Shown here: positions 25,872 to 35,136 of the stretch, piece by piece
Numbering within the stretch: position 1 is the first letter of the stretch
Layout of the letters: each line of letters begins with the position of its first letter
Assembly (NCBI GenBank): GCA_002343845.1
Contig: DDSQ01000038.1
Coordinates: 23,924-87,923, forward strand
Source of the DNA: Planctomycetes bacterium UBA2386
GTDB lineage: Bacteria > Planctomycetota > UBA1135 > UBA2386
Length of the DNA stretch: 64,000 nucleotides
Direction: 5' to 3'
Notes under the pieces: generated by a model
Told to the model about the DNA's origin: nothing
The model's input: only the letters and a program-made list of their open reading frames with translations
Database searches by the model: none
Program-made: the position numbers and the translations under genes

Positions 25872-28460
25872 TCAGCGGCCGGCGGCGCTCGCGGGCTCGC
25901 CGAACAACCAGGGGCGCACCGCGAGCACGGCCGCCGTCGTCGTGGCGACGACGACGACGATCGCCAGGGCGAGCAGGCGCGTGCGTTGGCGAGTGCGGTG
26001 CGCGGCGGCGGCGCGTTCGTCGTCGACCGCGCGTTGGCAGTGGTCCGCGACCGTGCGCCAGTGTTCGAGCACGCGCAGCACGCGGCCCGGGACGTCGTGG
26101 TCGGGCTCGCGTTGCGCGGCGAACTCGTCGAGCTGTTCGCGCGTCGCCCGCGCGAGCGCCAGCCGCTGGTCGGCATCGACGGTGCCGTCGAGTTGGTGTT
26201 CGGCCAGCCCGGCACGTTCGAGCACGAGCTGGGTGTCGACCTCGCGCAGGTCGCGGGCGTAGAGCATCGAACGCTCCGCCGGCACGTGCATGCTGAGGAA
26301 CAGCAGGCAGTCGCGCCGCTCCTCGAGCACCTGCAAGCGCTGGCCGAACGTGCTCGACGCTTCGTCCTGCAGCATGCCGTAGCTCGTCGCCAGTTCGACG
26401 TTGCGGCGCACGGCGCTCTCGATCTCCTGCTTGCGACGCCGCGCCTGTTCGAGCCGCTCCTGCAGGCGCGTCGCCTCCGCGGCGTCCTGCGCGTCGGCGG
26501 CGCTGATGCCGGCGACGGCGCGTTCCATGTCGAACAGCCCGGTGGTCCAGTGGCCGCGGGCCAGCGCGTGCTCGGCGCTCTCGGCGAGGCGGTCGCGAGT
26601 CGCGCGCGCCTGTTCGAGTTGCAGGCGCAGCGCTTCGATGTCGTCGAGCAACTGGCTGCGTGGGCGTTCGGGTCGATCGACGAAGGCTTCGAGCACGCGG
26701 AACGTGTCGAGGCGGCCCAGCGTCAGTTGCAGCGGTCGCACCGGAACCGGCACCGTGGCGAGTCCGGCGCGCGCCTCGGCGAGCAACTGCCAGGCCTGGT
26801 CGGTGACGTGCTGCAGGAGCTGCGTCAGCGCGTCGAGTGCGGGCGGCACCGCCGCGACGTGCGTGTTCTCCTCGGCGAGGTTGACCAGCGTCAGCTGCAG
26901 GCTGCGCAGGCCGACGGCGCCGGATGCCGGGTCGCCGCCGACGCCGCGTTCGCGGGCTCTCGTTGCCGCGGCGACGAACTCGCGCAGCGGCAGCAGCGCC
27001 GTCAGGTCCCACAACGGCGCGATGCGTTCGACGTTCGGCTCGGCCCTGGCGATGCGGTCGAGGTAGAACGCGAGCCGATGCACCCGGTCGCGCTGTCGCG
27101 CCACCGAGGGCGAGGCGCCGCCGCGTCGCGCCGCCAGCGCGTCGACCGCGGCCTCGGCGCCGCGCAGATCGAGGCGCTGCTCGGCCTCGGCGATGCGGGC
27201 GGTATCGGCCTGCAACTCGGCGGCGGCGTCTTCGACCTGGCGCGCGAGGCGCTGCAGGAACGCCGCCGGATCGTGGTGGCGAGCCCGCACTGCTGCCGGA
27301 TCCTCGTCGTCGGGAAGCGGCAGCCCACCCGGCAGGCTCGAAGCCCGATGCACGACGATCGCGAAGCCGCGCACCCATTCGCCGGCGGCGGCGAACGCCT
27401 CGCCGCGGCACGACGCGGCGACGTGCGCCGCTGCGCCGGCGAACTGCTGCGCGACGCTGCGCTGCAGGTCGCGGCGGTGCTGCAGGCACCCGGGGTGTCG
27501 CGGGAACCAATCGAGCAGGCGCTGCACGCGCCGGAACTCGGCGAGCAGCGGGCCGACTTCGCCCGGCACCGCGCGGGTCATCGCCAACACGTTCCATCGG
27601 CGCGAGAGCAGGCGCTGGCGCGCGCGCCACCACTGCGCGAGGCGCGAGTCGTCGCCGGCGGCCGGCGCGGCCTGCCGCAGCGTCCCCGTCGCGGCGTCGT
27701 GCAGCCGCGCTTCGTGCGGGTCGTCCGCGAGCGCGGCCGCGAGGTCACGCAGTGTGGCCTCGAGCGTGGCGGCCGTCGGTCGCTGCCGAGGATCCCGGTG
27801 GGTGCAGGCGTCGAGCAGCTGTTCGACGCGGTCGTGCTGGGGCGGCAGCGATGCGCCGCCGCCGAGCAGCCACGCCAACGTACGGCCGAGGGCGAAGACG
27901 TCGATCGCGGCGGCGGGCACGCCGTGCGGCTCGGCTTCGGGGGCGACGAACCCGGGCGTGCCCAGGGCGAGCGGGGCGCTGGCGCCGGCGGTGATCGGGT
28001 GCGCGTGCTCGAAGTCGAGCAGGAGCGTCGTCGACGCCGTGGCCAGCAGGTTGCGCGGCTTGACGTCGCCATGGCAGAGGCCGGCGGGGGCCGCCGGGAC
28101 GCGCAAGGCATGGAGCCGTGCCAGCGTCGCCGCGACGGGCGCCAGCAGCGCGCACGCTTCGGCGGCAGTCAGAGCCCCTCGTTCGGCGACCCACGCCTCG
28201 AGGTCGCGGCCAGAGACCAGCGTCGTCGTCACGCACGGGCGCTTGGTCGCCGGGTCGTTGCCGACGCTCCGGTGTTCGACGACGCCTGGCCCGGCGGCGA
28301 GGGTCGCCATCGCGAATTCCCGTTCGGCGTCCGCCATGCTGCCGGCCACGAACACCTTGACGACCACGGGCGCACCGCTAGCCGCGTCGGTCCTGGCGAC
28401 GACGGTGCGCGCGGCGGAGCAATGCAGCAGCCGCTCGGCGGAAGGAGACGTGGAAGGCAT
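25872..28460 (-). CDS. serine/threonine-protein-kinase-like membrane protein
   Basis: 862 residues. The kinase fold covers about 10-250: the ATP lysine is in VVVKVF (about 35), the catalytic loop is HGDVKPRN (HRD with Gly replacing Arg, but Asp and Asn kept), and the metal loop is DFEHAH instead of DFG. A long helical region from about 300 to 820 follows. The C-terminus ends with one membrane helix (LLALAIVVVVATTTAAVLAV, about 830-850). It could phosphorylate proteins or be a weakly active kinase-like receptor. It stands beside and divergent from a sigma-54 activator with an FHA-like domain, and such domains read phosphothreonine. Confidence 0.85.
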   Translation of the reverse strand: MPSTSPSAERLLHCSAARTVVARTDAASGAPVVVKVFVAGSMADAEREFAMATLAAGPGVVEHRSVGNDPATKRPCVTTTLVSGRDLEAWVAERGALTAAEACALLAPVAATLARLHALRVPAAPAGLCHGDVKPRNLLATASTTLLLDFEHAHPITAGASAPLALGTPGFVAPEAEPHGVPAAAIDVFALGRTLAWLLGGGASLPPQHDRVEQLLDACTHRDPRQRPTAATLEATLRDLAAALADDPHEARLHDAATGTLRQAAPAAGDDSRLAQWWRARQRLLSRRWNVLAMTRAVPGEVGPLLAEFRRVQRLLDWFPRHPGCLQHRRDLQRSVAQQFAGAAAHVAASCRGEAFAAAGEWVRGFAIVVHRASSLPGGLPLPDDEDPAAVRARHHDPAAFLQRLARQVEDAAAELQADTARIAEAEQRLDLRGAEAAVDALAARRGGASPSVARQRDRVHRLAFYLDRIARAEPNVERIAPLWDLTALLPLREFVAAATRARERGVGGDPASGAVGLRSLQLTLVNLAEENTHVAAVPPALDALTQLLQHVTDQAWQLLAEARAGLATVPVPVRPLQLTLGRLDTFRVLEAFVDRPERPRSQLLDDIEALRLQLEQARATRDRLAESAEHALARGHWTTGLFDMERAVAGISAADAQDAAEATRLQERLEQARRRKQEIESAVRRNVELATSYGMLQDEASSTFGQRLQVLEERRDCLLFLSMHVPAERSMLYARDLREVDTQLVLERAGLAEHQLDGTVDADQRLALARATREQLDEFAAQREPDHDVPGRVLRVLEHWRTVADHCQRAVDDERAAAAHRTRQRTRLLALAIVVVVATTTAAVLAVRPWLFGEPASAAGR

Positions 28461-28627
28461 GCAGGTGCCGGCCTGCCGACGGCAGACCGCAGTCCAGGGG
28501 GCGCAAGTCCCCGGGGGGTGGTGCTGGACAGCAGCTCAGGCTACCAGAAACTACCTCAGGGCGGCCGACCCGGCGGGTTTCCGACGGCAATGGCGCCCCT
28601 GACCCTGAACCTGACGGAGAACCGGCG

Positions 28628-30475
28628 ATGCCCGTTGCCCTCGAAATCACCGACCGTTCCGGCACGCGCGAGGCCGAAGTCGGCCGCGACTCGTTCTGGA
28701 TCGGCGGTCCACGGTCGCAGTGCGACGTCGAACTCGACCTCGCGGGCGTGGTCGGACGCATCGTCGAGGTGGCGTGCGACGAGCGTGGTCGCCTGCGCGT
28801 GCGCGCCGAGCCCGGCCTGCCGTTCCCGATCCGTTGCGCGACCGGAGCGGTGGGCGCGCGGTTCGAGTCCTTCCTCGACGGCGACGTGCTGAACGTCGGA
28901 CCGGCCCTGGTGAAGCTGCGATTCCGCGCCGAGCCCACCGGCGACGTCGTGCACGCGCTCGATCCGAGCGTGCTCGCGTCGGCTCCCGGTTCGCCGGTGG
29001 GGGCGTGGTACCGCACGTTCATGGAGATGGCCGATCACCTCGAAGGGCTGAAGAGCCACGAGCAGATGGTGCCGGCCGCGATGTCGGCGATCCTGCGCGC
29101 GACCGGCGCCGACCGCGTGCACGTCGAACTCGACGACGAGGACGGCACGCACGCCTACTTCATGAGCCGGCCGGAGGATCGCAAGCAGTTCCGCGTCAGC
29201 CGTTCGATGGTCGAGCAGGTGCGCGCGTCGGGCCGCGTCGTGCACGTGCCGGTCGCCGCCAGCGATCCCGTGGCGCGCACGTTCCACAGCGTGCGCAGCG
29301 AAGGCATCTCCTCGGCGGTGGCGCTGCCGGTGCAGGCGCTCGGCAAGCACCTTGGCGTGATCTACGCCGACTGCACGCGCGACGGTGCGGTGTTGTCCGC
29401 CGAAGACCTGCAGCGCGTCGCCTTCTGCGCGCGCATCCTCGCGACCGCCGTCGGCAACCGCGTGCTGGTCCGCAGCCTGCTCGACCAGAAGAACCCCGGG
29501 CCGCAGCCCGCGGTGCTCGAGTCGAAGAGCCCGGCTTGCGCCGAGTTCATCGCCCGCGTCAAGCTCTACGCGCCGGCCGACTACACCGTGCTGGTTCGCG
29601 GCGAGACCGGCACCGGCAAGGAAGTCGTCGCGCGGGCGATGCACGAACTGTCGCGGCGCAAGAAGGGGCCGTTCGTGCCGGTCAACTGCGCGGCGATCCC
29701 CGCCGAACTGATGGAGAGCATGCTGTTCGGCCACGAGAAGGGCGCGTTCACCGGGGCACTGCAGACCCGGCGCGGGCACTTCGAGGAGGCGCACGGCGGC
29801 ACGATCTTCCTCGACGAGATCGGCGACATGGCGCTCGAGCTGCAGGCGAAGATCCTGCGTGTGCTCCAGGACCGGATCGTGATGCCGATCGGCGGCCGGC
29901 GGCAGGTGCGCGTCGACGTGCGCATCGTCGCCGCGACGCACCAGGATCTCGAGCGCATGGTGCGCGAAGGCCGCTTCCGCGAAGACCTCTACTACCGTCT
30001 GCGCGAACTCGAGATCGTGTTGCCGCCGCTGCGCGAACGCCGCGAAGACCTGCTCGACCTCGCGCGCACGTTCGTGCGCGAAGCGGCGGAGGAACTCGGC
30101 TACGCGCAGGTGCCGGCGATCTCGGCGGCCGCCGAGGAGCGGCTGCTCGGCGAGCCGTGGCGCGGCAACGTGCGCGAACTGCGCCACGTCGTGAAGGGTG
30201 CCGTGCTGCGCGCCGCCGGCGCCGATCTGCAGCCGACGCATCTCGACCTCGACCGCCAGGTCGAACGCGTCGCCGCGGCGGCGGGGGCGGGCGATGCTGC
30301 GGCCGGGCTCGCGAACGCCACCTGGAAGGACCGCCTCGAGGCCCAGGAGAAGGCGGCGTTGCAGCGCACGCTCGCCGACGCCGCTGGCAACCTGACGCGC
30401 GCCGCCGAGCTGTTCGGCGTGCCGCGCACGACCTACCGCGAGAAGCTGGTGCGTCACGGCCTGCTCGAGAACTGA
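28628..30475 (+). CDS. sigma-54-dependent transcriptional activator with FHA-like and GAF domains
   Basis: 615 residues. An N-terminal FHA-like beta sandwich covers about 5-100, but the usual phosphothreonine-binding Ser-x-x-His is not obvious. A GAF domain at about 125-290 follows (VEQVRASGRVVHVPVAASD). The AAA+ core has Walker A GETGTGKE (about 319), the sigma-54-contacting GAFTGA loop (about 373) and Walker B FLDEIGDM (about 395). A Fis-type helix-turn-helix (RAAELFGVPRTTYREKL) ends the protein. It activates sigma-54 promoters under control of the sensory domains. The target operon is unknown, as no -24/-12 site was found nearby. Confidence 0.95.
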   Translation: MPVALEITDRSGTREAEVGRDSFWIGGPRSQCDVELDLAGVVGRIVEVACDERGRLRVRAEPGLPFPIRCATGAVGARFESFLDGDVLNVGPALVKLRFRAEPTGDVVHALDPSVLASAPGSPVGAWYRTFMEMADHLEGLKSHEQMVPAAMSAILRATGADRVHVELDDEDGTHAYFMSRPEDRKQFRVSRSMVEQVRASGRVVHVPVAASDPVARTFHSVRSEGISSAVALPVQALGKHLGVIYADCTRDGAVLSAEDLQRVAFCARILATAVGNRVLVRSLLDQKNPGPQPAVLESKSPACAEFIARVKLYAPADYTVLVRGETGTGKEVVARAMHELSRRKKGPFVPVNCAAIPAELMESMLFGHEKGAFTGALQTRRGHFEEAHGGTIFLDEIGDMALELQAKILRVLQDRIVMPIGGRRQVRVDVRIVAATHQDLERMVREGRFREDLYYRLRELEIVLPPLRERREDLLDLARTFVREAAEELGYAQVPAISAAAEERLLGEPWRGNVRELRHVVKGAVLRAAGADLQPTHLDLDRQVERVAAAAGAGDAAAGLANATWKDRLEAQEKAALQRTLADAAGNLTRAAELFGVPRTTYREKLVRHGLLEN

Positions 30476-30524
30476 CCGGAACGGGCGATGCGCGGACCGT
30501 CGCGCTCGCTAGCCTGCTCGACCC

Positions 30525-31448
30525 TTGTCCTCGCGCCGAACGTCTCCCGAGGCGACCCTCACCGCGGTCGGCGACGTGCACCGTTGGTGGCGCACCGCCG
30601 ACGCGGTCCATCTCGAACGCACGCGCCCGGACCTCGCCCTGTTCGTCGGCGACCTCGGCGACGAGGACGTCGAGATCGCGCGCGCCGTTGCCGGCCTGCC
30701 GGTGCCGAAGGCGGTCATGCTCGGCAACCACGACGCCTGGCAGAGCTTCGGCCGCCGCACCAGCACGGCCAAGCTGCGCGAGATCCTGGCCTTGCTCGGC
30801 GACGACCACCTCGCCTATGCGGTGCGCGAAGTGCCCGCCGCCGGCATCTCGGTCGTCGGAGCGCGACCGTTCTCGTGGGGCGGCCCGAACCTGCGCAGCC
30901 CCGAGCTCTACGACGAGATCTACGGCATCCGCACGATGAAGCAGTCGGCGGCCGCGATCGTCGACGCGGCGCGCAACGCGCAGCACCGCGACCTGGTGAT
31001 CCTCGCGCACAACGGGCCGCTCGGGCTCGGCGAGAACAGCAGCGACATCTGCGGCAAGGACTTCGGCAAGCCCGGCGGCGACTGGGGCGATCGCGATCTG
31101 GCCGTGGCCCTGCAGCGCATCGAGGGCTTCGGTTTGCGCGTGCGCGCGGTGATCGCTGGCCACATGCACCACAAGCTCGTGCATCCGCGCGGCGCCGAAC
31201 GCACGCGCTTCGTGCGCGCCGGCGACACGTTGTTCCTCAATGCTGCGTACGTGCCGCGCGTGCGGCAGGACGAGCACGGCGGCGAACTCGGCTACTTCCT
31301 GCGCACACGCTGGCGCGCGGGCGAGTGCCTCGGCGTCGAGGAGGTCTGGGTCGACGTGCACGGCGACGAACACTCGGCGAGCACGCCGACGTTCGCCGAA
31401 CTCGACCCGCTGGCGCCGCTCGCCGAGGACGTGCCCGAAGCGGAGTAG
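30525..31448 (+). CDS. metallophosphoesterase, TIGR04168-like
   Basis: 307 residues from a TTG at 30525. Metal-binding motifs run in the calcineurin order: AVGDVH, FVGDLGDE, LGNHDAW (about 66-72), LAHNGPLG and GHMHH. The arrangement, especially ICGKDFG and GGDWGDRDL, recalls the TIGR04168 group found in cyanobacteria and plants. The substrate is unknown. A TAGCCT box lies nine bases before TTG, possibly leaderless. It is convergent with the M19 dipeptidase. Confidence 0.85.
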   Translation: MSSRRTSPEATLTAVGDVHRWWRTADAVHLERTRPDLALFVGDLGDEDVEIARAVAGLPVPKAVMLGNHDAWQSFGRRTSTAKLREILALLGDDHLAYAVREVPAAGISVVGARPFSWGGPNLRSPELYDEIYGIRTMKQSAAAIVDAARNAQHRDLVILAHNGPLGLGENSSDICGKDFGKPGGDWGDRDLAVALQRIEGFGLRVRAVIAGHMHHKLVHPRGAERTRFVRAGDTLFLNAAYVPRVRQDEHGGELGYFLRTRWRAGECLGVEEVWVDVHGDEHSASTPTFAELDPLAPLAEDVPEAE

Positions 31449-31475
31449 GTTCCGGCGATGCGGTGACCCGCCCGC

Positions 31476-32735
31476 TCAGCGGCTCGCCGCGGCGACCTTC
31501 TCGACCTCGCGCCAGACGCGCAGCAGGTTGCCGCTCCAGAGCAGACCGATCTGCGCTTCGTCGTAGCCGCGACGCACCAGTTCGCGGGTGACGTTCTTCG
31601 TCTCGCTGGCGTCCTTCCAGCCGTCGATGCCACCGCCCCCGTCGAAGTCCGAACTGATGCCGGCGTGGGCGATGCCGACGGTCTTCACCACGTGGTCGAT
31701 GTGGTCGACGAAGTCGGCGACGTTGGCACGCGGGTGCTCCTTGTCGATCGCCGGCATGCCGGCCTCGAACTTCTGCCAACGCTCCTGCCGCGCCTCTTCG
31801 GAAAGCCCCTCCGTCGAAGCACCTTGGCCGACGCCGCACTCGGCCTGCCACTTGGCGACCGCCGCGCGGCGCGCTGCCGAAGCCTTGACGAAGTCGGCCA
31901 GCGCCACGCACTGCACCACGCCGCCCTTGGCGGCCAGGGCGCGCAACTGTTCGTCGTCGAGGTTGCGCGTGTGGTCGTGGACCGCGCGCGCGCCGCTGTG
32001 CGACGCGATCACCGGGGCTTTGCTGGCGGCGACCGCCTGCATCATCGTCGTCTTCGCGGCGTGCGAGACGTCGACCATGATGCCGACGCGGTTCATCGCT
32101 GCGATCGCCTCGCGACCGAGGTCGCTGAGTCCGCCGTGGATGCCTTCGGCCGGCGTGTGCGAGTCGCCGAGTTGCGTGTGGCCGTTGTGCGTGATGCTCA
32201 TGTAGCGCGCGCCGCGCGCGTGGAACGCCGCGACGTTGCCGACGTCGAGCCCCATCGGGTAGCCGTTCTCGATGCCGATGCAGGCGATCAGCTTGCCCTC
32301 GCGGTGCAGACGTTCGACGTCGTCCGGGGACAGCGCCAGCCCGATCGTGTCGCCGTGCTTCTTCGCCATGCGCTCGATCGCGTCGAACTTGGCCTTCGCC
32401 TCGGCGAACGAGCGCCGGTAGCCGGGCTCGTCGAGGCGGCGCTGTGCTGTGTAGACGATGAAGAACGCGCAGTCGTAGCCGCCCTCGCGCATCTTCGGGA
32501 AGTCGACCTGCTGGTTGCCGCGCACCGACGGGTCGTGGGTCGCGCGGAAGCGTTCGCGCGTCGCCGGATCGTCGGGCAGCTGGTCGGGGGCGAGCTGCGG
32601 CTCGATGTCCTTGTGGGTGTCGAGCGTGAGCACGCGCGCGTGGATCGCGTCGGCGCGAGCGATCTGCTCGGGCGTGAGCGCCTGCTGGGCGGCGAGGAAC
32701 GGAACGAGGAGGCAGCCGGCGAGCACGCAGCGCAT
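31476..32735 (-). CDS. secreted M19 (renal-type) dipeptidase
   Basis: 419 residues. A signal peptide covers about 1-18. Metal ligands follow the M19 pattern: His and Asp in LDTHKDIE, Glu in IGIENGYPMG, His in MVDVSHAAKTTM, His in ASHSGARA, and Asp in SSDFDGGGG near the end. These enzymes hydrolyse dipeptides, including D-amino acid and dehydro substrates, outside the cytoplasm. It lies downstream of the SWIB gene on the same strand, 62 bases away. Confidence 0.9.
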   Translation of the reverse strand: MRCVLAGCLLVPFLAAQQALTPEQIARADAIHARVLTLDTHKDIEPQLAPDQLPDDPATRERFRATHDPSVRGNQQVDFPKMREGGYDCAFFIVYTAQRRLDEPGYRRSFAEAKAKFDAIERMAKKHGDTIGLALSPDDVERLHREGKLIACIGIENGYPMGLDVGNVAAFHARGARYMSITHNGHTQLGDSHTPAEGIHGGLSDLGREAIAAMNRVGIMVDVSHAAKTTMMQAVAASKAPVIASHSGARAVHDHTRNLDDEQLRALAAKGGVVQCVALADFVKASAARRAAVAKWQAECGVGQGASTEGLSEEARQERWQKFEAGMPAIDKEHPRANVADFVDHIDHVVKTVGIAHAGISSDFDGGGGIDGWKDASETKNVTRELVRRGYDEAQIGLLWSGNLLRVWREVEKVAAASR

Positions 32736-32797
32736 GGCAGCTACGACTACCGGCCGCGGCCGACCCGCGCCAGCCGGGCGGGCGGCGTTCCCGGGCG

Positions 32798-33070
32798 TCA
32801 GACCTTCTTGATGTGCGCGGAGACGAGCTTCGTCATCTCGAACATCGTCACCGTCTTCTTGCCGCCGAACACCGGCAGGAGCTTGGCGTCGGCGTTGACG
32901 TTGGTCCGCACCTTGGCGTCCTGCAGCCCGTTCTTCTTGATGTAGTCCCAGAGGCGCTTGGTGATCTCGCTGCGCGGGATCGGGTCCTTGCCAACGACGG
33001 CCGCCAGGACGTCGTCGGGTTGCACCGGCTGGCTGAGGGCGGGATTGGGCTTCTTCTTTTCCTTGGTCAT
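32798..33070 (-). CDS. SWIB/MDM2-domain protein
   Basis: 90 residues. After a lysine-rich head (MTKEKKKPNP), the SWIB fold is visible: SEITKRLWDYIKKNGLQ followed by DAKLLPVFGGKKTVTMFEMTKLV. In eukaryotes the domain belongs to chromatin remodellers. Bacterial copies occur in chlamydiae and planctomycetes, sometimes fused to topoisomerase I. A standalone copy may act on DNA or chromatin-like structure. A TAGGAT box (complement of 33126-33131), with TTCCCG 18 bases further upstream, is a possible promoter. Confidence 0.88.
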   Translation of the reverse strand: MTKEKKKPNPALSQPVQPDDVLAAVVGKDPIPRSEITKRLWDYIKKNGLQDAKVRTNVNADAKLLPVFGGKKTVTMFEMTKLVSAHIKKV

Positions 33071-33202
33071 CGAATCAGGTGCGGATGGATCGCCGCGCCG
33101 GAAGCGGCGGGCGGCACCGGCCGGGATCCTAGCGACGGGGGCCTCCCGGCGGGAACCGGCGAAGTACTTTGCTGCTCCCTTGGCGTACGGCGGGCGGGGA
33201 AA

Positions 33203-34144
33203 TCACCAGCCGCGCGGACCCTTCGGCCGCTTTGCCGGCGGCGTCGCCGCCTCCTTGCGCAAGCGCCGCTTGCCGAGCAACAGGCCCTGTTCGAGGTGCT
33301 CCCGCTGGGCGGTGTAGAACGCTTGCAGGAAGCGCGCACGGCGATTCTGCGGCACCGCGGCTGCGTCGAGACCGAGGCGCTTGCAGATCGCGGCCGTCAC
33401 TGCCGCCAGCGTCTCCTCGGCGCCCGGCTGGCGCGCCTTGCGCAGCACCTGTTCGAGCACGATCAGTTCGTGTTCGCCGTAGATGCCGAGTTGGGCCGCC
33501 GTGAACACGAACTCGGCGGCCGGTGGCGGTGGCGTTCCTTCGGCGGCAGCACCCGTCGCCACCTTCGGCGGCGCACCGCCGTCGGCGAGGTCGCGCGCCA
33601 ACCCAACGGGCGGCGCCAGCACGACGCGGGTGCCGGCGAGCAGATCGCCGATGCGCAGCCGTTGCGCGTTGCCGAGCGGGAAGAACAGCAGCCCCAGCAC
33701 CCACAGGGTCGCCACCGTGCGCAGCACTCCGGTGTGGTCGGCGAACAACACGTCGGGCGCCACCAACAGCGTCAGCGGCAGGAACAGCTCGATCTCGCGC
33801 GTGAGGTTGCGCGCCAGCAGGATCTCGGTGGTGAGCGGGCCGCCGTCGGCGCGGATGACGCGCAGGTGGTAGCGGCGCTTGCCGGGAGTGGTGCCACGGC
33901 CGCGCGCCTCGAACCACAGGAAGTAGCCATGCCGCAGCACGAACATGGTCAGCAGCACCGGCCCGAAGCCGAGCGTGAACGCGAACAGGAAGCCGCAGAC
34001 GACGAAGATCACGCCGACGATCGACAGGTCGAAGGCAAGCGCGACCAGTCGCTCGCTCGCGGTGGCGGCGCCGAACTGCAGGTCGACGCCTTCCGGACTG
34101 CGCACCACCTGCGGCGGCAGCGGTTGGTCGGCGAACGCACTCAC
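33203..34144 (-). CDS. RDD-family membrane protein with C-terminal extension
   Basis: 313 residues from GTG 34144, overlapping the SpoIIM-like stop (GTGA). An RDD domain of two to three membrane segments covers about 25-185: ASERLVALAFDLSIVGV supplies the Arg-Asp pattern and GTTPGKRRYHLRV is the family loop. The remaining 110 residues are soluble and helical. RDD proteins often sit in MoxR clusters as accessory membrane partners. Confidence 0.85.
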   Translation of the reverse strand: MSAFADQPLPPQVVRSPEGVDLQFGAATASERLVALAFDLSIVGVIFVVCGFLFAFTLGFGPVLLTMFVLRHGYFLWFEARGRGTTPGKRRYHLRVIRADGGPLTTEILLARNLTREIELFLPLTLLVAPDVLFADHTGVLRTVATLWVLGLLFFPLGNAQRLRIGDLLAGTRVVLAPPVGLARDLADGGAPPKVATGAAAEGTPPPPAAEFVFTAAQLGIYGEHELIVLEQVLRKARQPGAEETLAAVTAAICKRLGLDAAAVPQNRRARFLQAFYTAQREHLEQGLLLGKRRLRKEAATPPAKRPKGPRGW

Positions 34145-35136
34145 GGCCGCGGCCTCCCGGCCCGCACGAAGTAGACCGTCCACAGCAGCGCGAACGCGGT
34201 GGCGAGCGTGTAGCGCGTCGGCACGTGGACGACGATCTGCCGGAACACGCCTTCGACCAGGGCGGCGAGCATCAGCATCACGACGCTGCCGGCGACGACG
34301 CCGCCCATGCGGCGGCCGACTTCCGCCAGCGCCTGCAGCCGCGGCATCCGGCCGGGGAACGCCAGGCGCTGCGCGATCGCGAGGCCGGCCGCGCCGCACA
34401 GCACGATCGCGGTCAGTTCGGTGACGCCGTGCGGCAGGATCCACGACCACCATTCGACGCCGAGCCCGCGTTCGTGGAACAGGGCGCTCATCGCGCCGAT
34501 CATCATGCCGTTGTAGAGCATCGCCAGGATGACCGGCATGCCGAACACGAAGCCCAGGCCGTAGACCAGGATCCCGACCGACGAGTTGTGCGTGAACAGG
34601 AAGGTCGCGAAGTCGAGCAGGCCGTCGTGCTCGCCGCCGTCGAACAGGGTCTTCTGCAGCGCTTCGGTCGATGCGGCCGGATCGCGGCCTTGGGCCAGGC
34701 CGGAATCGACGAACAGGTAGAAGGTGTCCGCATCGGCCGCGACCATCGCCCAGGCCAGGGCGGCGCCGAGCAGCAGCAGGGCCGCCGAGGCGGCGACGTA
34801 CCAGGCGATCGAACGCACCGCCGCCGGGAAGCCGGCAGTCGCGAATGCGAGAGCGACGTCCAGCAGGCGGCGCTTGGGTCCGTAGACGACGAGATAGGCG
34901 CGCGCGCACAGCGCCTCGAGGTAGTCGCGCAGGTTGTCGTCGAGCACGGTCGACCGGGCGACGCCGAGCGACGACAGCGCGGCGCGGTAGAGCACCGGCA
35001 GTCGCGCCACCTTCTCGGCGCCGAGCGCGCTCGGGCCGCCGCGTTCGCAGCGAGCGAGCAACTCCTCGAGTTCGACCCACGCAGCCTGCCGTTCACGGCG
35101 GAAGCGAACCGACCACGGCACGGTGTCCGGACTCAC
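34141..35136 (-). CDS. SpoIIM-like membrane protein (DUF95)
   Basis: 331 residues from GTG 35136, coupled to the DUF58 stop by GTGA. The N-terminal 100 residues are soluble, followed by about five hydrophobic segments. These include the SpoIIM/DUF95 core VLILPHGVTELT-like region (WSWILPHGVTELTAIVLCGAAG). In non-sporulating bacteria the family accompanies MoxR ATPases and RDD proteins rather than acting in engulfment. Confidence 0.88.
   Translation of the reverse strand: MSPDTVPWSVRFRRERQAAWVELEELLARCERGGPSALGAEKVARLPVLYRAALSSLGVARSTVLDDNLRDYLEALCARAYLVVYGPKRRLLDVALAFATAGFPAAVRSIAWYVAASAALLLLGAALAWAMVAADADTFYLFVDSGLAQGRDPAASTEALQKTLFDGGEHDGLLDFATFLFTHNSSVGILVYGLGFVFGMPVILAMLYNGMMIGAMSALFHERGLGVEWWSWILPHGVTELTAIVLCGAAGLAIAQRLAFPGRMPRLQALAEVGRRMGGVVAGSVVMLMLAALVEGVFRQIVVHVPTRYTLATAFALLWTVYFVRAGRPRP

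Noticed and set aside
28461..28627. Possible sigma-54 (-24/-12) promoter between kinase and activator
   Set aside because: TGGCGCCC is present near 28589 but no GC/TTGC-type -12 at proper spacing.
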